64,000 nucleotides of DNA from Akebia trifoliata (lineage: Eukaryota; Streptophyta; Magnoliopsida; Ranunculales; Lardizabalaceae). The stretch lies in the NCBI GenBank assembly GCA_017979445.1, contig CM030711.1:18182922-18246921 (forward strand), written 5' to 3'. The position numbers and the translations under genes are program-made. Below, piece after piece: positions 1 to 11,068 of the stretch; position 1 is the stretch's first letter; each line of letters begins with the position of its first letter. The notes beneath the pieces are model-generated. The model did no database searches and was not told the origin of the DNA. It worked only from the letters and a program-made list of their open reading frames with translations.

Positions 1-832
1 CCAAAAAAATAGATCAATCAGGCTCTCAGGCAAAATTGTTAAGGGTTGCCAAGATATTTATTGAAGGACCCCTCCATTTGGGGGTCTAAAGAATTAAAGA
101 TATAATAGAGGGGGGTTCTCCAAAAAATTAAAGTCAATCAAGTAAGACTAAAGTCAATATATTAATGTCAATCAAGTAAGACTAAAGTCAAAATTAAAGT
201 AAATCAAGTAAGACCAAAGTCAAGATATTAAAGTCCTCACAACCTATTTTCGTTTCAAATAATAAACCCTAAGAGAAGTAGGTCAAAAAGTTTCCCTAGC
301 CTCCCATAAATCTTAATTTTGAAGCCTCAACTCCTTACCTAACATCCATACTTCGATTTTAGCTTGAAAAAAAACTAGAAGCCTTTCAAAAACACCCTAA
401 AATCCATAAACAAATCTAAAGAATCTAGATCTAAGGAAGAGATACCTCGCCTCGGAGATTAGAAATCAAATTCGGAGACAAAAGGAAGTGAAGAATACTG
501 TACAAGGAGTTATTCTGTCAGATCTGAGGGAACGAGAACATTGTCTTCGGAAAGGTATAAATTTCTTAATTTTTTTTATTATTACTTAGGTCTTTTAGCG
601 ATGTAGTTTATTTGGGAATTAGTAGAGATCGGCGTTTGCCGGACGAGGTTGGTGCCTAACACCTTCAAACCCCGTAACCTGATCCCCGGACCCATATCTT
701 TCTTTCGTAGATTAGTTTATTTGCCTTTTAGAGTCAAAGTTCGGTTCCTAGACCGTAATAACTAGGTGGCAACTCCCAAATCTCAAAGCTCAAAAGTGGA
801 TCCGCGCACCCCACTGATCGAGGGTGCTTTTA
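1..832 (+). mobile_element. 3' part of a C-type (Tat/Ogre-like) LTR
   Basis: The sequence matches the 3' half of the LTRs of C1 and C2: the region before the tract of agtcaa/taagacta repeats (about 120-235), the R/U5-like stretch and the terminal block ending in gggtgctttta, where the other copies end in CTTTCA. The terminal CA has become TA. The left end is outside the window, so it cannot be said whether this is a solo LTR or the 3' LTR of a longer element. It ends 26 bases from the primer site of element E, so it inserted into E's interior. Confidence 0.8.
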
Positions 833-858
833 GTTACCCACGAGGGATGAGCCATTGG

Positions 859-876
859 CCCCTAGTGGAGTTGCCA
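859..876 (-). other. Primer binding site of element E
   Basis: On the minus strand this reads TGGCAACTCCACTAGGGG, two bases from the LTR end at 879. It resembles the C-type primer site TGGCGACTCCGCTGGGGA. Tat/Ogre elements are reported to use tRNA-Arg type primers; I could not align it to a tRNA here. Only 833-878 of E's interior is left before the C-type LTR takes over. Confidence 0.65.
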
Positions 877-1799
877 ACTGTAGATACATGGATTTCTTCA
901 TTATGACGGCCACACCTACTCTGGTTTGGAGTCACCACCATTCATGTTGTAAGTGGGTGTGAATGGTCATCCGATGTACTTTTTTCAAAAAATGATATTT
1001 TTGGCTTATAGTGACTCACGATGGATAAGGAACTATTCGAACCTAGGGATCGGGGTAAGCGGTTCGGTTAGAGAAAAAAGAAGGTGTTAGGTACCCTTTT
1101 CTCCCCGCTAAGTGGCGGTAACCTCAAAGAACTCGATCATTTTGATTTAAAATAAATAAAAAATAATGTGCCACGTGGGAGCATTTGTACGCTAGATAGG
1201 GGTTTGCTTTCGACTCGATCATAGGGTCATCTCATTGATGGAGATGATCCTTGTAGATCTAAGCCTTGGGGACTACTCATCCTAAATTCATTTAAAACAA
1301 AATGAAAAGAAGGAGGGGATAATAGAAGAGGGAGGAGGAGTGGATAGAGAGAGAAAGAGGGGGGGTGTATTCTGAACCCACCTTGAAGCTTCAAGGCCAC
1401 TCTTCTTTCTTTCTTTCTTTCTTCTTCTTCTATGCTTCTTAAGTCCTTACTGGAGTATGAGAGAATGTATTTTTTTGTAGAGGATTAGTTTGAGATTGGA
1501 GAAGAGGTGAGGATAGAAGATATATATTTTTTTTGTTCTTTTTTTTTTTAGCAAGACTTGGTAATCATTTTTGGAATGAGGAGAGGGGTATTTATAGGTG
1601 TTGGGAAGATATTTAAGGGTATAATGGAGTGTATGGTTGGGATAATAGAGGATGGCATGGGTTTTAGAAGTGAAGGGCATGAAATTTGGAGTGTAAGTGA
1701 AGGTAGTTGTGTAATGAGGGAAATGGGTTATATTTTAACTCAAATGGTTTGGATCTTACCCAAATCCATTTGGGTAGAGTGTTTAGTGTGGTGAGATGA

Positions 1800-2560
1800 G
1801 TGATGGTTGATGGGGGGAATGGTGGTGTAAGAGGGTTGTTTAGGGAAGGAGTGTTAGGTTGGTCGAAGAGGTGGTGTGTGTAGATTTAGGAGTATGGGTT
1901 ATGTAAGAGGTTGGTAGATTGGTTTTTGGGAGGATTAAGGGGATGAAGACATGTGGCAATCATGATGAGAGGGTGAGGTGGTGAGATTGGTTGATTGGTT
2001 GATGGTGATTGTTTGATTAGAGAGAAGGATATGGGTTAGTTAGTTATGATGAGGGGGGTATGGGTTGAAGTGATTTTATTGGAATATTTTAAGGAAGGTG
2101 ATGGGTAGAGATATGGGTTGTGATGTGGGTGGTTCGTGATGTTAGAGAATGATGATGGATTAGGGTGTGTAGGGTATGGGTTGTGATGTGGGTTAGGTTA
2201 GGGTAGGGTATGGGTTGAGGTGATTTTGGAGGGAAGTGATGTGGGTTAGACGGATTGTTTAGAGAATGGTGATGGGGGTAGGTGATTAGATGAGGGAGGT
2301 GGAAGGGGATGATGACATGTGTCATCTTTTGATGTTGAGGGGTTGATTGGTTGATGTGGGTAGTGGTTAATGGGTTAGGGTTGTGGGTTGGATAATGAAT
2401 TGGGTATGGATAATGTTTTATGGGCTTTGTAGTGTTGGGCTTGGGTTTTAGGAGGGTTTTAGATTGTTTTGGATTGAGTAGGGTTTGTTTTGGATTGGAT
2501 TTTGAGGGTGGGTAGGTTTTAGGATTTAGGTGATATGGGATTAATTTTAGGTTAGGGTAC
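1800..2560. repeat. G/T-rich, strand-biased low-complexity tract in the E LTR
   Basis: The plus strand is almost free of C for about 750 bases and is full of tgatggg, atgggtt and gttaggg words. In the sense of E (minus) the RNA would be C/A-rich. At 2172-2214 several GGG runs are closely spaced (GGGTATGGG, GGGTAGGGTATGGG), so the plus strand could form a G-quadruplex. The 157-residue frame on the minus strand here is made almost only of P, H, T, L, N and I and is not a credible protein. Confidence 0.6.
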
Positions 2561-2730
2561 AAGGTGGAAATTGATTTTTAGATAATTACAGGTTTATGGG
2601 CTTTGAATGGGCTTAAGGTGTTTGTGGATTTCGGAGGCGGAGCGGTGGAAGTAGAGGAGGAGTAGGTATCCCAAGTCTCACATTTTTTAATTTATTAATT
2701 TTTTGGGATTTTTTAAATCATTGATTTGAT

Positions 2731-3130
2731 CAAAAATGCCACTTGTTGGCAATTTGGGCCTTTTAGGCTCGTTGGAGAATTTTATCGATTTTTGGATGCA
2801 AGCGTGGAGCGGTGAAGGTTGGGACGACATAGGATGAATCCGGTCCCTTTGATGGGTCTCTTAGACCATTGGGTGGTCTTAGGGGCATCGATTCAATCAA
2901 AACTGTCATTTTTTAATATTTTGGGCCTTAGAGGCCCGTTGGCTTGTCTTGTCGAAAAATCGGTGTTTTGAGTGGAGTGAGGTAGATGGGAGCATGCCGA
3001 GTCCTTTTGGTAGGCTCAATAACCCGTTGAGAGGTTTTAGGGGCTTTGATTTTGGCAAAGATGCTATATTTCGATGATTCGGGCCTTCGAGGCCTGTTGG
3101 CCAAGTTTATCGGAAAAACACTGTTTTTGG
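2731..3130 (-). repeat. Three diverged tandem copies in the U3 of the E LTR
   Basis: Units begin at about 2731, 2898 and 3056 (period 158-167 bp). Each holds a caaa-tg start, a gggcctt-aggc-cgttgg core and a tatcga or gtcgaaaa tail. The cores contain an imperfect dyad around GGGCCTT..AGGCC. They sit next to the LTR's 5' end in element sense, the usual place of U3 enhancer repeats. Confidence 0.6.
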
Positions 3131-3172
3131 GCCCTTTCGAGTGAGGGGCCCGTTCAAATTGGGGTGTCTACA

Positions 3173-3770
3173 GCAACAATATAAACGTGTTAGTGGTGTG
3201 TGCAAAATGGGGTGGGGTGTGCCTGTGGCATTTTTCAGATAAATAAGCTCGTAGGCCAAATCAAGTCATTAACATATGGATATCAATAAATATTGATCAA
3301 GAAATATAAAAATATCCATAACATTAAGTTCGAGAACAAAGTATGCACATCATAGAAATATATCAATCAGATCATGGCATATTAGATAGATAGTCAATCA
3401 GGATAGTGAAAAAATAGAACGAAAGTGATCAATCAAGATAGCACACAAAACCAATCATCGAGATAGGCACATGAAATCTTTTTTTTTATTTTTTAAATAT
3501 GAATTAAAACAAAAGAATTGTTTTTATGGTCCAATCAAGGATCACTTTGGGCGACCCAAAACACATTGAAACTTCAATGAACATTGAATTGGGGATAGAT
3601 TGATAGTTGTAGAGATACGTAGCAATGAACATTTTTGTTTTTATATATTTTTTTTTGAAACACATGCATGACAAATCTTTTGAGAACATAGGCTAACTTG
3701 AATAACTCATAAGGTTTCAAATTTTACTAAGGGTCATTAAGCCAACGTGATCGATAATTCAATGCCATAG
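3173..3770 (-). mobile_element. Fragment of a C-type leader in reverse
   Basis: Reverse-complement matches to the C2 leader are visible. The stretch at about 3190-3230 matches the cacaccccacc/ttgcacacaccac region near 37790, and 3525-3560 matches the gattggtccataat region near 37510. The last bases before 3771 resemble a part of the leader close to the primer site. No open gene is present. It is the flank in which both E (ending 3172) and C3 (starting 3771) lie. Confidence 0.5.
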
Positions 3771-5469
3771 TGAAAGCGCCCTCGATCCGCGGGGTGCGCG
3801 GATCCGCTTTTGACCCTTGAGGTTTGGGAGTCGCCACCTAGTTATTATGGTCTAGGAACCAAATACTGACTCTAAATAAGGCAAACATTACTATCTATTA
3901 AAGAAAAAAGGGTCCGGGGATCACGTTACGGGGTTGGAAGGTGTTAGGCACCAATCTCGCCCGACCAAAGCCGTCTACTAATTTCCCAAATAAGTTACAT
4001 TGCTAAAAAAAACCTAGATAAAAACATTAAGAAATTATACCTTTCCGAAGACAACTTTATCGTTCCCTCAGATCTGACAAAGTAATTCCTTATTCAGTAT
4101 TCCTTGCTTCAGTCTGTCTTCGGATCTGATTTCTGATCTCTGAGGCAAGGTATCCCTTCCTTAGATCTGGATTCTTCGAATTTGTTTATGGATTTTGGAG
4201 GTGTTTTTGAAGGGCTTCTAGGTGTTTTTTGAGTTAAAATTGAGGTATGGGTGTTAGGTAAGGAGTTGAGACTTCAAAACTAGGGTTTATAGGAGGCTAG
4301 GAGGGCTTTTAGACCTACTTCTCTTAGGGTTTATCATTTGATACGAAAATAGGGTGTGAGGACATTTATTTTTAGATTTTTTCAAGGGTTGATTTAGATA
4401 GAATTAGTGTTTGATTAGTATTTTAGTTAGAATTGTTTTAGGTAGAGTTGTATTTTAATTAGAATTGTTTTAGGTAGAGTTATATTTTAGTTAAAACTCT
4501 ATTAAATAGAGTTATTATTTAATTGGAACTCTATTAGGATTTTGACTTTTGGTCTTATTTGATTGACTTTAAGATTTTGACTTTAGTCTTAATTGATTGA
4601 CTTTAATATCTTGACTTTAGTCTTGCTTAATTGACTTTAATTTTGACTTTAGTCCTATTTGATTGACTTTAATACCTTGACTATAGTCTTACTTTATTGA
4701 ATTTAATTTTTTGGAGAACTCCCTTCTATTATATCTTTAATTCTTTGGACCCCCAAATGGAGAGGCCCTTAAAGAAATATCTTCCGAACCCTCAACAATT
4801 TTGCCTGAGAGCCTGATTGATCGATTTTTTTAGTTCAAAATTTTAAATTAATTTCATTAATGTTTTACTTTAATTATTTAATGTTTTATTTATTAATTTC
4901 GAAATTTTTAATTATGAAAATTGTGAAATTACCGTTTTACCCCCCGGAGATGACTTTTCGCGTTTTAAGTCGATTTTTGATGTTTTAAGATGTTTTAGAA
5001 TTGATTTTTTGTAAGGAATTCAATGGAAATATTGGTTTGTGTCATTTATGAAGTTTTTTGTGTGAAATGATCGTGAACTTTATGAGGGGCATTTTCGTAA
5101 TTTTGTCGAATTCTATTAAAATTGACTAAATGATTTATTTGGTTTCAATTTGTTATTTTATATGTTTGAATGATTTTTCCTAAGCGTAATGTAGGCTCTA
5201 AGGATATTTTGATGTCAGGGGCATTTTGATAATTTGGTCATTTTTTAGTGATTTTTATCGTGAAACTTCTTTTTATATGTAAAATGATGATTTCATGTTT
5301 CCATAGTCGTATTTTCCCAGCGTAGCGTGGTTTCTAAGGCTTTGTCGGTTCGAGATACCTCATCCGAATTTCTGAAATAAAGCATTAGAATAACATCCAT
5401 CATTGGGAACCGTTGTGATCGGGTTGACGAGTTGATTAATCAGGCGGACACAAAAATGAGATGTCTACA
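3771..5469 (-). repeat. 3' LTR of C3
   Basis: It begins TGAAAGCG (complement of the CTTTCA end) and ends TGTCTACA (complement of TGTAGACA). Inside it the order of C-type LTR blocks is recognisable in reverse: the block with gatccgcg near 3800, the primer-proximal part, the gactttagtc repeats (4540-4690), and the conserved cgtagcgtggtttcta motif (5321-5336). Confidence 0.8.
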
Positions 5470-7259
5470 CATGGCCTTCTAGATTTGATACAAAAGTTTG
5501 GATCCAAAAGTGAAATTCACATTTTTTTACTTAGATCTAATGTTTTGAAAATGAGAGGCTATGAAATCAAATTGAAAATTAATTTTTAAAAAATTTCTTG
5601 AAATTCTTTTTTTTTTAATTCATAGAATTTCATCTGCCATAAGCATGTGGCATTGGATCACCTTTTTGGGTGCCACGTGGCGAGGACAATGACCCTTAGT
5701 AAGGAAAAAACCTTACTAAGCTGGTCAGACTAGCTCATTCATTATTTATTTTTTATTTTTTTTATAAAAGAAATGTATAAAACAAAAACTTTCTATGTTG
5801 CTGCCAGCAAACACTAATTTACTCAACCATCACACACACAACTCCCTTTTTTTCTTTTTTTTTGTATGATGCTGCCAACACACAACTCACATTTTTTTTT
5901 ATACATTAAGAATTTGTCCTCCATAAACCTATGGCATTGAAACGTGGTTTGGGGTGTCACATGGTGAGCCCAAAGACCCTTAGCAAGAATTAAACCTCAC
6001 TAGGTTAGTGATGCTAACAAGCTTTCATAAAGAAATCGTTTTCTTGCCTCCATTCACACCCACAATCATTATTATAACTGGTTTCCTAAATCCAAGTTGA
6101 AGTTCAGTCTTAGTTAATAAATCAAGCACCAACTTCTTCATAGCATTCTTCATCTCACTTCCTGATTTAAGCTTCCCACTTAATATAACCTTTTACAAAT
6201 TTTCCACAATCTTAATTGTGATTTTGGAACCAAAAATCATATACAGGTAAAGCTTTTTTCTAGTTCGTCTAAAACTCAATCCGTGTCAGAGAGATAGTAC
6301 TAGAGATGTTCATCAATCACGTCCAGGTTGTCTTTGGTTTACAACATCGATCGGTGTCCAAACAATCTATGCTGGATTTGCAGCACTCAATTTGAGATCA
6401 GATCGAGAAGAACAAAAACAGAAATTTAAGACTGATTCCTTCTATTTCTCCTAAACTATTCTACTTGAATCTAAAACCTTAAACTATAAATAAGTAAAAA
6501 AAAATTCCAAACAAAATAGAGGCAAATCTAAACCAAATTGACAAACTGTACAATGATGATTTCTACACATTCAACTACTTCCGTTGATACAGTGATTGAG
6601 ATTAACAATTTATGCAACTTTTTTCTCTTCTGAAGCCAGATTTTGGACCGAGCAACAAAAATCGACGTAAACAAATCTAATATTTCTTGATAGAATGATC
6701 TGATTCAGCAACAATGATGGGTCTTACCAACGAATATAAGGCACCAGTCATTTCTTCGACCTCCAATCACTGATTCAAACAGCAGTCTTGGTTAAATATG
6801 GGTTTCGAACATTAGAGAGAGAGGAAGTGTCAGAGAGATTTTTTTTTTTTTTTAATTATTTTCTTTGATGTCCCTTCATCACGCACAGATTTAGATAAGA
6901 AATTTATTTCTACTTTCAGAGCAATACTGATTATAAAAAAATTATTTTATTTTATTTATAAAAAAAACATTCTCCTCATCCCAACCACTATCATTCCATC
7001 CTTATCTTATTAATCTTTGAAATCCTGAATTATTTAAGGTCATCAAAAAGTGTCCCTCAATTGGACCATAAAAGAAATCAAAAATACCATACTCAAAATC
7101 CGAACAAATGATCCACAATCAAGCCACAAGAACAAAAATAAACAAATAAATAAATAAACAAAAATAAATCAACAAAAAAAACTAGGTCAATTTGGCAATG
7201 AACCAAAATTTTGAATTTTTTCAAGTTTGACCTCAAAATATTCCCAGCGGAGTCGCCAT
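5470..7259 (-). other. Non-coding interior of C3
   Basis: AT-rich, with no domain recognisable in any frame. Close to the primer site, at about 7030-7075, the minus strand matches the tatggtt-caatt-aagggtcac stretch of the C1/C2 leaders, so at least this end derives from a normal C-type leader. The rest I cannot assign. Confidence 0.6.
7241..7258 (-). other. Primer binding site of C3
   Basis: The minus strand reads TGGCGACTCCGCTGGGAA, one base from the LTR edge at 7260. It is the same site as in C1 and C2 apart from one base near the end. Confidence 0.75.
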
Positions 7260-8783
7260 TGAAAGCGTCATCGATTCACGGGTTACAGATCCATTTTTTT
7301 GTGGGTTTGGAAGTCCTCACATAATTTTACGCTCTAAGAACCGAATCATGACTCTAAATAGATAAATAACACTAATCTACGAAAAAGAAACTACGGATCA
7401 GGGGATCATGTTACTGAATTGGAAGGTGTTAAGCACCAATCCCACTTGGAAAATGCCGGTTTCTACTTTTCCAAAAATTTACATTACTAAAAATACGAAC
7501 TAAAAATCAAAATAAAATATTACCTTAGTTACCTTAGGTGATTGTGACCGTCGATTCTCCCAATATTGGCAGAGTGTGTTCTTCGTATGAACCTTTCTGC
7601 CTTTGTCTCCATCACTAAATCAGCTTCAGATGTTCGAGATGAGGTATTCTCCTCCTAGATATGAGTATTTATTGGATATTCTAGGTGTTTTGAGGATTTT
7701 TAGGTGTTTTTTTGAGAATTTTTGGGTGTTTTTTAGTAGAAAAGGGGTTTGGTTGTTAAGTAGGAACTTAGGATTTCAGATTTAGGATTTTGAGAAGGCT
7801 GGGGAGAGTTTTTGGCCTCTCATTCCTAGGATTTTTCTTGACCTACGAGATTAGGTTGTGGAGGCTCCTTTTTATAGAGTTTTTTGAGAGTTTTTCAGTT
7901 TAACTAAGTCTCTTTAAGATAAGATTAATAAGAGTTTTGAATTAGGGTTTCCATTCTTATGTGCAATGAAAGAATATTTTTTTAATTTTTTTAGAGAACC
8001 CCCTGATTATACTTTTAATTTTTCCAGATCTCAGATGGAGGGGTCTTTTAATAAATATCAGGTGGGCCCCACTTGAATAAGTGGGCCAGCACTTAAAATT
8101 TGACCCGTGGGCTTGATTGATTGATTTTCTTGGTTCAAAATTTTTGTTTAATTTATTAAGATTTTACTTTACGTTTATTAATATTTTAATTATTAATTTT
8201 AAAATTTTTAATTTTTAGAGTTGGAAAATTATCGTTTTGCCTTCAAAGAGAACTTTTACATTGAGATGTCATTTTTCGATGTTTTGGGATATTTTGGAAT
8301 CAGTTTTTTGTAAGGAATTCAATGGGAGTATCGGTTTGTGTCACTTATGGGTTTTCGACGTGAAATGATCGTGGACCCTATGAGGGGTATTTTCGTAATT
8401 TTGTCAAATTTTATAAAAATTGGTGAAAGAGTTTGTTTGGTTTTAATTTGTTGTTTTATATGTTCAAAAGGGTTTCCTAAGCGTAATGGAGGCTTGAGAA
8501 ATGTTTTGATGTTAGGGGTATTTTGGTAATTTAGTTATTTTTTAATGATTTTTCGTAAAGCTTCTTTTTGTCTAAAAATGATGATTTTTATGTTTTTGGG
8601 TCATATTTTCATAGCGTAGCGTGGTTTCTAAAGTTTTTTCTTACTTGAGATACCTCATCCAAATTTTTGAAACATATCTAGTAACAAATAAAAAATATTG
8701 GAATATTCATCTATCATTGGGAATTGTCACTATCAGGTTGACAAGTTGATTAATTAGGCGAGGGCAAAAATGGGATATCTACA
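7260..8783 (-). repeat. 5' LTR of C3
   Basis: It starts TGAAAGCG and ends TATCTACA. It is shorter than its partner LTR (1,524 against 1,699 bp) and lacks most of the gactttagtc repeat tract. The conserved GCGTAGCGTGGTTTCTAA motif is at 8614-8631. Confidence 0.8.
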
Positions 8784-9461
8784 CATATCATGATTACGGG
8801 TATTCTTTGATTAGGTTTTCCCTTCTTGGAAAGGTAGGTCTTATTTGGTGTTGTATTACCCTTTAACCCGAATAGGGAGATCTCTACTTTGACCTGCCCT
8901 ATTGTTGGGTAGTGCTCACATGTTGATCTGCACATGGTACACTCAACCATCATAGACACGTGTACAACTTAGATAATTACGCGGTTATTTCCCTCTACAA
9001 TTACCCCCTCTTGAGGAGACATGAAGTCTCACTGTCTTCTCGAGACATGTAACCTCTTTCTTATTAGCTATCTTGATTCTCTATAATTATTTCTACTCTT
9101 AATGAATCGATGCATTTAATGCGATGTCATTCTAAATCATCTATGAAGGCTAAGGTGAATAAACCTTTATCTGTGTCCGTTCTTGTGCCCCACTATCACT
9201 AGTACTACCCCCAAACTATGACGTTTATGTTGGATTTAGGCTATTCTCCTAGGTGTATATACTCATTTACTTTTTCTTATAAATAGGAGACTTAGTGCTC
9301 ATTTTCCCTCTTATTGTGTTTTTGCTTTCTGTGATCTCATCTCTCTGCATTCTATGAAAAACTCTTTCTCTATTTTTTCTACTTTATTGCTATTCATACC
9401 TCTTTCAGATTGAGGTAATCTTCTTTCCTTTTCTTTTCTTTTATACAAACTTGATTTCTCA
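8784..9461 (+). promoter_or_regulatory. Promoter-like region with TATA box
   Basis: No gene is seen. A plant-type TATA box (TATAAATA, 9278-9285) is followed by a pyrimidine-rich leader that runs to the ATG at 9462. The TATAAATAGGAG context is the same as in the C-type LTRs, so this region may itself be a retrotransposon LTR whose edges I cannot find. It would drive the decayed gene that follows. Confidence 0.4.
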
Positions 9462-11068
9462 ATGACTACAAACATGATCCAACTTCGGAGGGAACTCTAT
9501 ATCCCTGCTTCTATGTCTATGTGGGTTAGAAAGGACCCCAAGGACATTGGCAAATGCCATCACGAGGAGATTATGGTCTTCGCCTACCAAATTAAAATTG
9601 GCTTTAGTTTCCTTCTCTTTCCCTTCCTTAGGGAGGTGTTGAGTAAAATAAACCAGGCCTCAGGCCAAATGTTTAGCAATTTCTATCGTCTGGTGGAGAT
9701 AGTGGAGAAGATGATTATAATCCCTAATAACTTATTTTCCAAGTATAATATGAAAGCTATCCCTTAACGCCCTAGATATTACTCGTTGTCATCCAAGAGT
9801 GCAGAGTTGCACTAGCTCTTTCTCTTCCCAATGTTGACAAAGGGTGGTACTTGATTGTCTTTGAGAATTAGGAATTCACCTTTTGCAGTCCTCATGAGCG
9901 TTTAGAGTACCTCGAACCTTCTAGGGTAAGATTGGTTTTTTAGTACCTGACTGTGTCTCATTCTTCAATTCTGTCTCCAACTTAATTTCATTCTAACTTT
10001 GCTTTCTTTTATTTCCATAGATTTTTCTACCCTTTTTGCTGTTGAGGCTAGAAAAGAACAACGCAAAGCATCCAAATATAGAATGCTAGTTGTAGTAGAC
10101 CTCCAAACCAGAGCATTGAAGAAGTAGCGAAGGAAGATCAGATCTAACTTCCCCTTCCTGTTTTACCTCGGCCACCTACACGATGGGCCTTATCTCATCA
10201 GGTTTCTTTTGATCAGGTCGAGCAAATCTCGAAAGATTTCCCATCTCCATTGGCCTCTGTTTCCAATCTTCCTTCACCTCCAATTTCCTTAAGGTTTTTC
10301 GACGCTATGAACATTGACCTATCGAAGTTTCCTTTCTTTTTCTCCCTTGTCATCAGGGCTAATCCACCTTCTAGCCAGGGTAAGAAGAAGAATCTAGCCC
10401 CTTGTGGCTCTACCATCAATAAAGAAGTAAGCCAGCTAATACTGGTGCGTAGGGAGTAGGTTGCTTATATTTCTATTTCTTCTTCTATGCTACTACTATT
10501 ATTGTTGGTACTATTGAGCTTCCTAAGGAAATTCAAGCTCAGTAGTGCAGAGTTCGAACACCATCAGGGAGCACAACCCTATCCCTGAACTTCAGTCACG
10601 CAAGAGGTGTAGGCTGATCAAAAAAAGTTTGAAGAGTCTTTCCTCTCCAGAGAAGTCTGAGTAAGAGGGTTTCAGTCATCACAAGGCTCCTCTGGTGGAA
10701 GTTGTATTCTCCTGGAGGGGTCACGAGGTCTTCATCCAGGATGAAAACGAAAATAATGACTTTCAGCCCTATTTCTATGTTCACAATAAGACCTACGGGT
10801 TGAAGAATCCTATCGTTGCTACTTCTTTGCTCTCCTCATCTAGTCTTCCCAAGGATTGGGATGTTGTAGACCAGGCCAATGCTAACCTAGACTTCGGTCG
10901 ATTTGTTCATGGCCTCTATCAGGTAATTCTTTGCTTTTCTTACTCGGCTATTTACTTTTCAGCCTTTACTCACTTAACTACTTTATTCTTCTTACAGTCC
11001 AATGTCTATGAAACATTGGCCTTCATGAAATTGAATGAGACTGAGGATCAGGTGGTTGTTCTGATAGG
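9462..11068 (+). pseudogene. Decayed transposon-associated gene, possibly of the 'putative gypsy-type transposon' family
   Basis: An ATG at 9462 opens a 101-residue frame with the segment FSFLLFPFLREVLSKIN. This recalls the G-hx-FPL-x-PF-hR-xhL pattern of the Pfam family called putative gypsy-type transposon. Downstream frames continue the resemblance, with a K-G-W-x-F-F-like stretch near 9835-9880. A further coding-like block (about 10695-10922) includes LPKDWDVVDQANANLDFGRF and is followed by a gtaatt...ttacag stretch resembling an intron (10923-10997), then SNVYETLAFMKLNETE. Several stops and frame changes break it. A's 3' LTR begins at 11069 and cuts off its end. Family assignment is from memory of the pattern only; it could instead be an unrelated gene fragment. 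Confidence 0.35.

Larger units (their letters stand above)
879..3172 (-). mobile_element. 5' LTR of element E (reverse orientation)
   Basis: This 2,294-bp LTR is bounded by a perfect 6-bp terminal inverted repeat, TGTAGA on the left and TCTACA on the right. A primer site lies directly outside its left edge, which fixes it as a 5' LTR read on the minus strand. Its 5' terminal bases (TGTAGACACCCC) match those of the C and A/B LTRs, while most of the body is different. It holds a purine-rich stretch (about 1305-1370), a CTTT run (1400-1432), a strongly G/T-rich part and three diverged tandem copies near its U3 end. No coding sequence is seen; the open frames here are compositional. Confidence 0.7.
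3771..8783 (-). mobile_element. C3: short non-autonomous C-type LTR element
   Basis: Two reverse-oriented C-type LTRs (3771-5469 and 7260-8783) flank only 1.79 kb of non-coding interior. The primer site sits at 7241-7258. Flanking five-base sequences CATAG (3766-3770) and CATAT (8784-8788) agree at four of five positions and are the likely target-site duplication. The LTRs have drifted far apart, so this is an old copy. With no gag or pol it would have relied on proteins from a relative. The polypurine tract next to 5469 is degenerate compared with C1 and C2. Confidence 0.75.

Noticed and set aside
2089..2562. 157-residue open frame on the minus strand
   Set aside because: Composed of P, H, T, L, N and I from a C/A-rich low-complexity tract; no domain, and it lies in an LTR.
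9462..9767. Functional host gene
   Set aside because: Short frame, broken continuation and resemblance to a transposon family argue for a decayed mobile-element gene.
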